DNA from: Dimorphilus gyrociliatus
Taxonomy: Eukaryota; Annelida; Polychaeta; Dinophilidae
DNA: 64,000 nucleotides
Reading direction: 5' to 3'
Assembly: GCA_904063045.1 (NCBI GenBank)
Contig: CAJFCJ010000019.1
Coordinates: 1,044,570 to 1,108,569, forward strand
The position numbers and the translations under genes were made by a program. Shown one piece after another: positions 25,145-36,794 of this stretch; the first letter of the stretch is position 1, and each line of letters starts with the position of its first letter. The notes under the pieces are model-generated. The model made no database searches and was not told the DNA's origin. It worked only from the letters and a program-made list of their open reading frames with translations.

Positions 25145-28100
25145 ATGCGTAAAGTGAGTCTGGATAGAAAACTGGGAGTAATTCTTGTAAACATTCGATA
25201 CAGCCCTTATTATTTTCGGATAAGAGCCTTTTCCCAAAATCAACATAGTTCTTTAAATTTGAAGCAAAGGAGACATCTGATAGTTCGCACTTGCCCAAAC
25301 TTGATGCTAAGATGCAGGCAAACAATCTAAGCTTCTGAGACAAGGGGGCTGCATTCTTCAAACGTAACGTTACAAGAATAGAATTCGGAGTAGATGCATT
25401 AGCTATTTCTTCTAATATGGGAGCGAACTCCATCGAATTTTTCAACAATGCCAAACGCCATAGTTGAATGACTTTAGGTTCATTTTCCGGTTTTAAATCC
25501 CTGAGTTTTCTAGTGTATGAAGTAACTGATTCCATAAATCTACCTGGTTCTTCGCGTTTAGCCATAAGACATAGAACTAGAATACACTTTAAAAAAAAGA
25601 AGGCTTATTAAAAGACGTTCTCATTAATATCATGTTACACCTGTCTTTTACCTGATTCTTTATGCAAACGTCAGAAAATTCACCAAGTGAAGGAGTTCTG
25701 AAAAATGATGCAAGACTATCCAATGAAGTATGTCCATTTTTTTCAAAGGCACATTCGGCGCTGGCTTCAACAATTCTACATGTACTTTCCAAAGACGCTA
25801 AACCCTTGCAAGCTGAGTCAACAATTTCTGTTGTAATATTTGTTCCACCTCGTGCCCAGTCGATTGCGACATTTAGTAGTTGTTTTTCAGAGGTGGGATT
25901 ACATATGTTAAGAGCAGATAAACAATTCGGTATGCATTCTGGTCTATTTTCTGCTTTTTGTAAAAGGTTTGCGTAAATAATACTCGTCTTATCAGCTTCC
26001 TTCGAAATTTCACCAACAAATTCAGCTAATATTGTCATATATTCTCTCGCAAAATTACAAGAATCTTGTACGCGACAAACGGACCAAATTAATTCCAAAA
26101 GACCATAATGCAAACTTGTTCTATCCGATAAAAGACAGTCAGCTGAATATACTCGTTTAAATTCTTTTAGACAATTGATTAGATCTTCATTCGCCACCTT
26201 GGACCAATCCCACGTACGAGCAATTACTAGTAAATTAAATAAATCATCACGATTCTGAGTATTCTCGGCACAGATACTATTAAACAGAAGTAATATTACT
26301 CCCAATAAAGAAGGATTTGTAGCCAATTTCGTCAGAGGCAAGCGATTGATAACTTTCAATAAAAAGTATCTTGGCATTTCGACTAATGTATGCAACATTT
26401 CCTGGTCTTCAAAGTCAAAGTTTTCCCAAGTCAAATTTTCAAAGACTGGTAGAAGATCGGAACGAACGTTTCCAGTCCAACCGGAAGTCAATTCAAATAT
26501 CGTCATCCAACCGCACCGCAATAAATCGAATTCAGTAATAGCCTCTGCGTATGTTTTGGCCATTAGCTGAGCGTAACGAACGTGAACATCGCTTTCGTAT
26601 GGTTGTTGGGGAACAGATTTCGATTTATCGGCAATTAACCAAGGTGACAAAACTCCGTTTATTAGGCCGAATAATTGGTCCTTATCAGCAACATTTCTTA
26701 GAAGCGTCATAATAAGTTTCGCCATATGCTTCATATAGTTTCTCCAAATGTCATAGAGATTAGAGCCACTTGATCTCTGCCTAAGCCATGTCGACTCCAA
26801 TGATCTTAAGACATTTGAGCAATTCAATCTGTACCCGATCGAAATGTCAATATGTAGCCAAACTTCATCTTTAAGTTCGCCTCTGGAACAGGCCTGAATG
26901 AAAGAATCAATAGCTTGGGAATAACCAAAAGACGTTAATTTGGCTGCGTGCATGCAATAAATTCCAGAAAGTTCGGGATTGTGGATAATACCGCTGACAA
27001 TTGTTTTTACAATACGATTAATCTGCTTTATATCTGGTGTGGTCGTAAGCCAAATGTCAAAGTCAAAACGATTGAGTAGAGGTCGAGCACTTTCGGGAGA
27101 ATAAGCTTTCCCAATTTCGCCGACTTCATCGTAAAAGTTAGAAAATTCCTCTGGGACATTGTTGACATTAAATGCCGAACAAAGTAATGGGGAAAGAGTT
27201 TTAGGCCTACAAAGTATACACTTGATTATGTGATGAAGACCATTTGGAACTGCCAACATTGCAGATTCGCCCAATTTACCAACAATGCTTGCAAAAAGAT
27301 TATTAGTTGGTGGCCATATTTCAGTTTCGTCTGACATAGATAATGAAATAAGCTGCAAAAGTTCCATAGCAGCACTACCTGCAACTTCTCTTTCGGTGGC
27401 CGACACAGTCGTTTTGATTAAATGTACTAGATTGGCCGTTACAGCGTTTAATTTGGTAACACTTAAACAAACAACCTTAGATGATTTTTCAACAGTTTCC
27501 ATTATCAAATGTGAATGATCTGAACGATTATCAGACACTCTTTTTTGAGTGTAATCCCTTACATGAGTTATTTCAGTTTGAAAGCTTATGCCCGCGGCAC
27601 CTAAAATTTTTTTTAAAGTATAAATCATCACACATTTAATGAAGAATAACAAACCTGAGCATGATCGATATGGCAAAATACTTGAACATTCCTTTGCAAC
27701 AGTTATTTTCTCGCTTATATAGTAAAACAGATTTGGTAGAAGTTCCTCGAGTAGTTCCATATCCACGACAACAAGTTTTGCAGCCCTACCACTGGCCCTA
27801 CTAGCAGCATCTGTTAAAATTCCTATTTCCGATCTGCAGCTTGCTAACAACGCATCTTTATTGGTTAAAATATTAAAAGGAATAGGCTCAATTGGAGGCT
27901 GACTCCAATCAAATGAGTACGAAGCTATAATCGTATTTTTTTCAGTGTCCACATGAAGCTTAAAACGACTAAGAGGAGTTGTTCTGTCTGGTTTATCAGT
28001 TGGTGGGAGATCGTACATCGGTTGAACAATATTCCTCCAAGGTTTACTAGTTTGATCTAATAATTTATCCAAATCAGCGAATGAAAAGTTTTGATGAATT

Positions 28101-31100
28101 TCAGGTACTCTATACACGATGAAAACAGTCATGTAAAATAGTTGATAAATAATTGAACATACAAAACATATTATAAACGGTATACCTGTTTAACTTTGGA
28201 TTATCTATCCATTTAAACATGTCAATAGCAGAATTTCCTGAAGTGCTTAAACGGTCCTTCAGCCTCTTATATAGTTTAGTATTTGTTTTGAGTATGAGTG
28301 CTCCAGTGGTTCCATATTTTGTTAGTTCACTCCAAAAAATTGGTGTCAGGGAATGATCTTTACAAATAATTATTATCTCTGCCAATTCGAATATTACTGA
28401 ACGTTCTAAACCAGATTTCGTAAGTATTTTCTTCGGACTTTCGCTATGATTCAAATGTTTCCATTTTTCTTCTTCTAATTTACTTTTAGCACCCAACCAG
28501 AAATATGCAAAAAAGAATCTTTTGTCAAATACTGATGTTTTAGATGAAAACCATGAAGCTAGTGATCCTATTAAGCCTTTGGGCTGTTCGAGGATAGTAT
28601 TGTTCACATGATCGTCGAAAAAAGATACTTTTGTTGGTGAATATCTATAAATGGCAGAGCATAGTAGCTCTAAGGCATCCATAACCTCTGGTATGACGTA
28701 CCAATCCGCAATATTTGTTATAATTTTAACCCACCAATCAGCAGTTGTTGGATCGCGTATAATATGAGAAACAATAATTGATTTGATCAATTTTGAAGCT
28801 TCGGGTTCTATTAATAGTGTTTTAATGATTTCCAAAGAGAATTTCTTAGGAAAATCTGGTTTATGGGTGTCTAAACTGTCTAGACATTTTAAAACTGCAA
28901 TTATATGCCCATCTTGCAATAGATACTTCATTATTTCCATTAAATCTACTAAAACAGATTCTGTTATTGCTCCTTCCTTAATTTTAGTTATAAAATGAAA
29001 CATTTTATCTAGATGAAGTGTTTTTTCAATTTTCTCCAAGCTAAGAACTTGAACAAAATGAAGCTGAACAGCAACCTTCCATACCCAACTTTGAGGAAAT
29101 AGCTCTTTAAGTAGAATCTTATAGACCCAATAATGCAATTCCGAACTTAAGAATCTCCAGGGAATTTTTGATAATATCATCTGTCCAACTGTCTTATCTA
29201 TAGCTAATAATTCCTCTAATAGCTTTGTTTCCAGATTTCTCCAGGGTTCCACTGGGATATAGTGCCAGATTTTAGCCATCTTTGTTGGGAATTTTAAAGA
29301 TAAGCGAAGCAATGTATTCAAAACAATGTCAGGACTTGTTGATATGAGTTCAGATAGAAGGGTAATAGCTAGTTTTGTTTCTTCTTCCCTTAATACAAAT
29401 AGTTCAACAACATCCAGACAGGCGGCAGCAGCCATTTGAACTGGGTGCTGTTTACACAAATTTACCAAGGCAGTTAAGAAATAATGGGGTCCCTCTAGAC
29501 GTTCAATCTGCTGAGTAACATCATCTTTACGGATAATGAAGGCGCAGTTAGCCGCTGCAGTGGGTGAAATGTTATTAAATGGCAAAGATGACGAAAATCT
29601 GCATAATCTATAGAGATAAAAAAAAATTTCTATTATATGATAATGTATGTTATTTTTTAATGTTTTACCTTCTTGTTGACATTAACACCTCGGTGCAATG
29701 CAAAATGATAGCGTCATAAGTGTTCGAGAAGTTGGAACTTTGCTTTATACGACAGTCACTTCCGATTACTTTTGAAAGTTGCCTATTTGGATAAGAAAAA
29801 TACAAAAACATCAATGGTATTCGTTTAAGAAGCATAAAAATAAAGTATTCAACAACACTAATAAGTATTGACTTACAATAACAACACTGCAATCCTTTCC
29901 TGTGCTGTACCGCACGATTCGTATTCCTTGGTAACATTTTCTAATATTTGACAAACATGTTCTACGCAAGCCATCATAACCTCACAATCATAAGAACCAC
30001 TATCTAATTTTTGATATATTGATTGCCTCACAGGAACTTGATCGAGAAATGCTAAGAGGACTTTTTCAGTCCTTGATTCAATCTCTCCGAGATTATCTAT
30101 AATAAGCCATTCCTCATCTAAACTAGCGTCTCTCTTTTCCATGTTTTCAGGCCTTTTTGTTATGATATGTAATGATTTCATTACTAAATCAATATACGAT
30201 GGGTTAACTTGAATGAAATTGGCTGTCCATGAAGCTTGAGATCTTACAGCCAATTCAACTATCTCTAACACTTCATACGGGTCTTGAATGGTATTGTGCC
30301 AGGCTGTTATAAGAAGACTGATCCAACGTCGAACGTCTTTCTGTTTTGAAGAAATAAATAATTATGTTATTTGGCTTTAGAGTATACCAAGATAAAGATG
30401 TCTACTTACATGTACAACATCACTTTCACCAAAACGTGTATATCCCCAAAATTGTTTTATTGCATTCTTAATATATACTGCATGAGGATTTACACATAAA
30501 CCGTAAACATGAGAATCTAGCTCTAAACGAGCGATTCGAGCTGAGTGAATATGAACATTTGTAACGGCTGAATTACGTAAATCAGTTAAGGAGGATTGTA
30601 ACTTTTCAAAAGCAATCTTATCGAATTCTTTTATCTCAAAAGTGTGCGTTACTTTAACATTATTTCCGTCAGCGCATTTACCATATTTTTCTGTCACTCT
30701 TGTAACAGTTTTCCAGACTAACTCTTGTTCCTTTTTAGATAGTTTCAATTTATCTTCGACTTCTTGTTGAGAAACTATTGCCTTTTTTGTTTCTGCAGCA
30801 TAAGTCTCAATTAATTGGCGTAAATGACCGTCACCATCTGAAACGGGATCGTATTCTAACCACTTAAGAGCTATATCCTCTTGCCATCTTTCAGAAATGT
30901 ATTTTGAATTATTATGACTCATTGTTGTAATGAGATCATGCGAAGGTTTAGGATATAGAGACTGAGCTGCCGCTGTTAATGAGGTGATTTTCATAACGTC
31001 AAACGGCATCGAATCAAAAGGTGCTGAAGCTGGTTTAATAACTTTCATCCGCTCTTTTGCAATTTCCATATTATCGTGAGTGGTTGTAATTGCTTCAGAT

Positions 31101-31606
31101 CCCATTTCAGCGGAGTTCTCTAACTTTAAGTCCTCTCCATCGATATCATCTTGTTCAGATATTGAAGGATAAGTCTTTTTCTCGTCAGTAGGGACGCCAA
31201 CGACGAGTGACTCAACACCAACTGAGATGTTATCGGGTTCGCCTGATTGACTATTTTGTTTTTCTAATCCATGGAAGTCCTCTAACGTTACGGAGGGTGG
31301 GGGTTCGCCAATCTGAAAAGTTTTTATAATATAGAAGACATTATGACCAACAATTAATTTTAACTATTAAGTTAAAGATACAGGCATTTTACTGAGTGAG
31401 CGTCAGCTGATAAACATAGTTTCGCAATTGCGACATAGATTTCACAAGTAAATTTTAGTTACATCGAATGATTTATGTACATAAAAATAGAGACTATATA
31501 ACAATTATTTAATTATCTATATTATAACTTCGACTTGAGTTATTTCGCTGGGTTGTTTACATACATTTTGAATTTGGCTTTTCTTTGTTCTAATTTTCTC
31601 TGCCAT
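25143..31606 (-). CDS. EPG5: ectopic P-granules protein 5 homologue, autophagy tether
   Basis: Eight exons: 31606-31565, 31312-30410, 30340-29877, 29782-29669, 29607-28186, 28109-27655, 27600-25652 and 25586-25143. They give 1930 residues, against about 2579 in human. It is an all-helical solenoid without catalytic motifs. Landmarks matching EPG5 are the basic MAEKIRTKK start, 'SLYPKPS', 'EEWLIIDNLGE', 'RSCSG/AAGISFQTEI', 'MSDETEIWPP', 'NRFDFDIWL' and the C-terminal 'LLPVFYPDSLY'. EPG5 is a RAB7 effector on late endosomes/lysosomes that tethers them to autophagosomes through LC3 and primes SNARE fusion. Introns are mostly 51-90 nt. Intron 6 (27601-27654) is 54 nt and has no stop in frame, so a naive ORF call runs through it; family alignment supports removal. 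The acceptor of exon 5 could also be 9 nt downstream. The gene shares a 234-bp divergent promoter with the carbonic anhydrase. Confidence 0.9.
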
Positions 31607-31840
31607 TCTAGTTTATTATGATCACGTGGTACTAAGTAAAGATTTCGTAAAAAAATATATTTTTCAGAATATCTATTGTTATTTATTTAATTTAATAATA
31701 TATTTAAGTTAATGTGAAAGAGCCAAGTTATTGCTTAAAATCCATTGAACGATAATTAGAAAGTTTTTGTTAGCCTTGACCTTGCCTAAGGTTTCTTGCC
31801 TTGTCCAAACCGAAAAGCAGGCTTTCAACGAATTCTGACC
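31607..31840. promoter_or_regulatory. bidirectional promoter, EPG5 / carbonic anhydrase
   Basis: Only 234 bp separate the two divergent start codons, so both promoters and both 5' UTRs must fit here. No TATA-like element is convincingly placed for both directions. Inferred from gene layout only. Confidence 0.5.
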
Positions 31841-32707
31841 ATGTCAGTTCTAGGAAATCTGCTGAAAGGAGTTTTAAAATTCTCAAAAAATGTTCAGCCA
31901 TCGTTAGTGAAACGTCTTGCAGAACTTCAGAAACAACCACAGGTATAATCTTTGAAGGTTAAATTATTCTTACTTTTTGACCATCTTAGATCAACCTTTC
32001 AGACGAAAGCTGTTATGTTCTCATGTATGGATAGTCGCGTCCTGACGTCCGATATTATGCAAACCGAACCTGGCGATATGTTCATTATCCGAAACGCCGG
32101 AAACTTTATACCAAAAGGAGAAGGAGCTGAGTCGTCCACTGAAGGTGGAGCGCTGGAGTTGGGGTGCGTTATAAACAAAATTCGTCATGTTATAGTCTGT
32201 GGTCATTCAGATTGTAAGGTGTGATAAGTGAAATTTATCAACTTTTTCTAGTATCTTTAAATTTCGTATTACGGTTCACACCAGGCAATGCACGCGCTAT
32301 ATGGAATGAGGGATATAATCAATGAACCAAAGAAGGAATCTCCTTTAACCTCTTGGATACAAAAGTGTGGGAAGCCTACTCTTAAGAAATTTGGCGAACT
32401 AGAGAAATCCGATGGTCGTGGACCAATATCATTCTCAGAAGAATTAAAGCCATTCACCGCTAAAATAGATACATCATTTTCGACTGTCGATCGTTTATCA
32501 ATGGTGAATACTTTACAACAAATAAGTCATATATCAGCTTTTCCAATAATCAAGAAAAGCTTAGAGGAAGGTCATATTAAGATTCACGCACTGTGGTTCA
32601 ATACTTTCACTGGAGATGTCCTTATGTTTAGCAGACAAAAAGGAGAATTTATAAACATAACCGAAGATACCTATTTAGATTTGGCACAAGATGGAGAATC
32701 GTATTAA
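31841..32707 (+). CDS. CAHbeta: beta-class carbonic anhydrase
   Basis: Three exons, 31841-31942, 32003-32218 and 32285-32707, give 246 residues. It hydrates CO2 to bicarbonate with a zinc ion. Zinc ligands are visible: Cys in 'SCMDSR' with the Asp/Arg dyad, and His and Cys in 'VCGHSDC'. The C-terminal 'VNTLQQI', 'IHALWFNTFTGD' and 'FSRQKGEFI' segments are typical of animal beta-CAs. The short N-terminus (MSVLGNLLKGVLKFSK) is basic and amphipathic, consistent with the mitochondrial location known for the fly enzyme; that is an inference here. This class is present in many invertebrates and missing from vertebrates. An AATAAA lies at 32765-32770. The gene is tail-to-tail with CTH, with 206 bp between stop codons. 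Confidence 0.96.
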
Positions 32708-32764
32708 AGATTGCATTCTGGAAAAGTGTTGAAATGGATATACCTAGATCAATTATAATTTCGC

Positions 32765-32770
32765 AATAAA
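32765..32770 (+). terminator. carbonic anhydrase polyadenylation signal
   Basis: AATAAA, 58 nt after the stop codon. It is followed within 25 nt by the opposing signal of CTH. Confidence 0.6.
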
Positions 32771-32789
32771 CTTTTCAAGTTATCTTTCT

Positions 32790-32795
32790 TTTATT
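32790..32795 (-). terminator. CTH polyadenylation signal
   Basis: AATAAA on the minus strand, about 120 nt past the CTH stop; a second copy overlaps at 32794-32799. Cleavage downstream of it would fall at or beyond the carbonic anhydrase signal, so the two 3' ends interlock. Confidence 0.55.
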
Positions 32796-32913
32796 TATTA
32801 TCTTGCTTAGCTTCATTACATTACAAGCCGGTTATCTAGTATTAGTGAAAGATAATAACAAACAGTGTAATATAAAACTTTGCTTTTATAATTATCTTGC
32901 AGACTATTGGCTG

Positions 32914-34221
32914 TTAAACTTTTTCCAAAGCCATACGAAGATCTTCAAGCAAATCTTCTTCATCTTCTAATCCAACACTGAAAGGGGAAATATTTTAGTT
33001 TTTACAGTTTTTTTTTTAAACTCACTCCCTATCTTACCTTAATCTGATTAATCCAGACGTTATTCGAGCCTTCTTTCTCTCCTCATCATCCATAATCATT
33101 GGGCCATGGGTCATCGAAGCTGGATGGGAAATTAGGCTATCAACACCTCCAAGAGATACACCCAAGTTGATCACTTTTAGTGATTCGACCATCGCTCTGG
33201 CTCCTTCCAAGCCATTTTTCATTTCAAACGAAACCATTCCGCCATAACCGTCTTTCATTTGTTGTTTTGCAATTTCATGGCCTGGATGAGATTGCAATCC
33301 AGGATAAAAAACTCTAGATATTTTATCTTTTCTACTTTCAAGATATCTAGCAATACTCAAAGCGTTGTCCGAATGTCGCTTCATACGTATTGGAAGAGTT
33401 TTCAAACCTCTCAGTAGTAGGGCAGCTTCATGGGGAGATAAATTTGATCCAAGTTCAGATCTAGTAATTTGTAACTCTGACCACAGCGCTTGACTGTTTG
33501 TAGCAGCTACACCACCCATTAGATCAGAATGGCCCCCCATGTATTTCGTGGCACTATGTACGACAATATCAATACCGTAATTAAGCGGTTTAGTTATGGT
33601 CGGAGATGCAAAAGTTGAATCAATAATTGTGATTATTTGGTGCTTCTTACCAAGTTCGCCAAAGCGTTTTAAGTCAAGAACGGCCATGTCTGGATTGCAC
33701 GGTGTCTCACCGTATAGTACTTTTGTTTCTGGCTTTATTTCGGCAGCCCATACCTCAATTGGTGAGCCAGCCGGAATATATGTTGTAGTAACGTTTAGTC
33801 TAGATAAGTATGTAGAAAGAAATTTATACGTCCCGCTATATACAGGATTTTGACAGATTACATGGTCACCAGACTTCAAGATGGAGATCAATATAGACGA
33901 TATAGCTGCCATACCAGTATTGAAGGTAAGGGACCCATAAGCTTCCTCCAAAGCAGAAACTGTTGCTTCAACAGCTTGACAAGTAGGATTTCCAAGTCTT
34001 GAATAAATATAGCCATCTTCCTTCAGAATTTTCAAATAATCTTCAACAGATTCTATTTCAAAGGTAGATGAGTGGCATATTGCTGGAACAACAGGTTTTA
34101 CAACACTCTTAAGCTTAGGTTTAGTACAAATAGCTTTAGTATTTTCTCCAATTTGAGATAGTTTAAAATCTCTTAGTTTATCAGCCAAATCGGCTTCAAT
34201 AGGTGTCCAGTGGGAGCTCAT
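32914..34221 (-). CDS. CTH: cystathionine gamma-lyase (Cys/Met metabolism PLP enzyme)
   Basis: Two exons, 34221-33038 and 32977-32914, give 415 residues (human CTH has 405). Fold-type I PLP enzyme cleaving cystathionine to cysteine, 2-oxobutyrate and ammonia in the cytosol, the last step of transsulfuration and a source of H2S. 'YSRLGNPT' contacts the phosphate, 'IDSTFASP' supplies the ring-facing Asp and 'VHSATKYMGGHSD' carries the Schiff-base lysine (about K226). The C-terminus 'LIRLSVGLEDEEDLLEDL' is a CTH hallmark and spans the 60-nt intron. The substrate-specificity loop reads 'SLGGVDSL', with Asp where human CTH has Glu ('SLGGFESL'), so related gamma-synthase or methionine gamma-lyase activities cannot be ruled out by sequence alone. 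Confidence 0.92.
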
Positions 34222-35009
34222 AGCTTACGGATATTCAAATTCGTTATGAAGTCAACTTTCAGAGAACGAGCAGATGTTCAGAATCAATAACAAGGCCTAA
34301 CTCAAAATAGTGCTTTCTACACTATAATTGTTCAAAGAAAAATAATAAAAACGTTTATATAGGTTGAAATTGACACTGTTAACTATCAATAAAGTTTTAA
34401 AGCTATGAAAAAAAATAGCTTATTTATATTTTGCATTATACACTGTTAACAATAGATGAGAAACTTTCTCGGGTTCACTCATTTCGTCCTAGATTTGTGT
34501 TTCTATAAATATATATATATACTACTTTACCCCGTTCTCCACGCCTATATTTGAAGTTTAATAAAGAGAACGAGAGATGACAAAGTTAATATTTACCATA
34601 TACTTAGATTTTCTTATTGAAAGTTTGCTCAAGGTAATACTATGTATCCAATTGCGAATTTAGCACAGAATGCCACGTCATTAACTTGCTCTAATCGAGC
34701 TTTAAAACATTAAAATTTGGTCATAGCACAGAAAAAAGTCACTTTTTTCAGAGTTTTAGATTTTTATTTGAATGTAGAGATAACAATAAGAATCTTTAAA
34801 TATGTCAAAAGTATACATATTTTTTGATGCTTTCCAATCTTTAACTTTAAGTTTTATAATATTCCTAAACAAATTTTATTGCTTTATAAATCGATTAAAA
34901 TAATTAAATCTATGATTAAAAAACCATACTTTAAAAATTCTAGGAACGGATTACGTATCCCACTGACAAGTATATTTCGTTCGGATTGACCGCAAAGTCC
35001 TTGCTTCCA
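34222..35009. promoter_or_regulatory. divergent spacer, CTH / PAM16
   Basis: 788 bp between divergent start codons, AT-rich, with a TA repeat at about 34508-34520. It must hold both promoters. I see no coding exon in it. Confidence 0.4.
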
Positions 35010-35632
35010 ATGGTAGGTTACTTCTGTTTTCTTTATTATTACAAATTAAAACACTTTCATTCTTGTATAAATAGTAAAAAATAATATTTAAGTTAGTTTA
35101 CTTTTGTTTTTAATTGAAAGATTTATTTAATAATCAGTAAATAAATGATATTCCCCAATATCGTTCATTTCCATGTTCTCACGTAACTATTTCGTAATTT
35201 CTCTATGTGGTTTACATTAGATTTTTAGATGTTAATTCTTTCCATTAAAACTAAATTTTATAACAGGCCACTAAATATTTGGCTCAAATTGTCTTCAATG
35301 GTACTCAAGTTGTTGGTCGAGCCTTTCTACGGTCAATTAGACAGGAGATAGAGGCTTCTCAAAGAGCTGCCAAAGCTCGAGCTAAAACTTCCCCAATTAG
35401 TAAAGAATCTGGTGACACAGTAACAGGAATAACTATCCAAGAAGCTCTACAAGTGCTAAACGTAAAGGATATTAAAGATGTAGAAGGAATAAACAAAAAC
35501 TATAAACACTTATTCGATATAAATTCCAAAACAAGAGGTGGTTCTCTATACCTTCAATCAAAAGTCGTACGAGCAAAAGAACGTATTTTTCAAGAAATTG
35601 CAAAAGTTAAACCTGAATTAGAAAAAAGTTAA
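35010..35632 (+). CDS. PAM16: mitochondrial import motor subunit PAM16/Magmas
   Basis: Two exons. Exon 1 contributes only the ATG (35010-35012, followed by GTAGGT). Exon 2 (35267-35632) encodes the rest, for 122 residues in total (human about 125). 'KYLAQIV', 'GTQVVGRAF', 'LQEAL-QVLNV'-type spacing and 'GGSLYLQSKVVRAKER' define the family. PAM16 is a J-like protein without an intact HPD motif. It pairs with PAM14/DNAJC19 to regulate mtHsp70 at the TIM23 channel on the matrix face of the inner membrane. The start was chosen because exon 2 has no ATG at its conserved N-terminus and the ATG just before the donor restores M-A-T-K-Y. AATAAA follows at 35718-35723. ECHDC3 begins 140 bp further on, same strand. 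Confidence 0.95.
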
Positions 35633-35717
35633 TAAGCATATGAATTGTTTTTAAATATTTAGGCTATTTTGAATGTATATTAATGATAACGTCCTTGTAA
35701 ATATCTCAAAGTCATGT

Positions 35718-35723
35718 AATAAA
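35718..35723 (+). terminator. PAM16 polyadenylation signal
   Basis: AATAAA 85 nt after the PAM16 stop and only 50 nt before the first possible ECHDC3 ATG. Confidence 0.55.
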
Positions 35724-35772
35724 TAACTATAAAAAGTAAAGAAGTATTTTTGAAAATAACAGATGGCGTTAG

Positions 35773-36618
35773 ATGTATGTAAAAGTCCTTGACATAAGAC
35801 AAATGAATATGTTGCCTATCTATCGGAATATTTTGAAAAATATCTCCCTAATTCAATTAAGGCGATGCTCCTCCTTAACCTCTTGTGTAGAATCTAATCA
35901 AGGTAAAACAAGAACGATTGTTCTGAGCAATACAAAGAAACGAAATGCACTCTCTTCCCAAATGCTTGACGAACTTTTGAACCATGTAAAGAGCACCAGT
36001 GAAGAAAATAGAATTGTTGTTATACGATCATCAGGCAGCGTCTTTTCTGCCGGTCATGACCTCAAGGAATTGGTTGACTCAGATATCCAAGGTAAAGCAG
36101 CTGTATTTGAAAAATGTGAAGCTCTTATGAAAGCAATTAGATTGGCACCGGTACCCGTTTTAGCCGCTATTGACGGTTTAGCTACGGCTGCTGGGTGTCA
36201 AATAGTTGCTACCTGCGATCTTGCTGTGGCAACAAGGAATTCAAAGTTTGCAACACCGGGAGTTAAAGTTGGATTATTTTGCTCCACACCTGGTGTTCCA
36301 TTAGCAAGAAGCGTTCCCAGGAAAGTTGCCGCAGATATGTTATTCACCGGTCAGCCCATTACGGCTGAAGAAGCTCTTAGGTCGGGTTTAGTATCTAGAG
36401 TTGTCCGCAAAGAGGCATTGGATGATTGCATTAATGAAATCGTATCTGACGTTTGTGGTGTTGACCGAAGTGTTATATCGTTAGGCAAAAAGGCTTTCTA
36501 CGAGCAAATTAATCTTCCAGAGGACGAGGCCTTGTCAAAGTCTTCTTGTGTTATGTTAACGAACCTTGAGTATAATGCAGCGCAAGATGGTATTGCTAAA
36601 TTCTTAAAAAGAAAGTGA
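35773..36618 (+). CDS. ECHDC3: enoyl-CoA hydratase domain-containing protein 3
   Basis: Single exon, 281 residues from the first in-frame ATG. An ATG at 35803 would give a cleaner mitochondrial presequence (MNMLPIYRNILKN, basic and amphipathic), so the first ten residues are uncertain. It has a crotonase fold: 'SAGHDLKELV' (oxyanion-hole region), 'DGLATAAGCQIVATCDLAVA' and 'FATPGVKVGLFCSTPGVPLAR', the last being specific to ECHDC3. ECHDC3 is a mitochondrial crotonase relative of uncertain substrate, and the two catalytic Glu residues of true hydratases are not evident at the 'GLFCSTPG' loop. An AG acceptor-like site ends at 35762, just before a nine-codon upstream ORF. There are no introns, as with GALT. 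It is convergent with NAT10, with 176 bp between stops. Confidence 0.93.
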   Translation: MYVKVLDIRQMNMLPIYRNILKNISLIQLRRCSSLTSCVESNQGKTRTIVLSNTKKRNALSSQMLDELLNHVKSTSEENRIVVIRSSGSVFSAGHDLKELVDSDIQGKAAVFEKCEALMKAIRLAPVPVLAAIDGLATAAGCQIVATCDLAVATRNSKFATPGVKVGLFCSTPGVPLARSVPRKVAADMLFTGQPITAEEALRSGLVSRVVRKEALDDCINEIVSDVCGVDRSVISLGKKAFYEQINLPEDEALSKSSCVMLTNLEYNAAQDGIAKFLKRK

Positions 36619-36680
36619 GATATTTTTCCCACTTGCTTGTTCAAGATAAATTGATTCTAATTGAATATTGAATTATCTAT

Positions 36681-36686
36681 AATAAA
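36681..36686 (+). terminator. ECHDC3 polyadenylation signal
   Basis: AATAAA 62 nt after the ECHDC3 stop, inside the 176-bp convergent gap with NAT10. Confidence 0.55.
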
Positions 36687-36794
36687 TTCAAAAAAATTGA
36701 TTATACCTGTTAATTGACATAATTTTTATATTTCACAATCAATTTCAATAATAAACAAGAACGTAAACTCAAGAAACTGTACACGAAAAAGAAG

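Noticed and set aside
28110-28185. Coding read-through of the EPG5 frame past 28185
   Set aside because: GTATAC donor and TATAG acceptor with matching phase 2 show an intron; the read-through tails are non-homologous.
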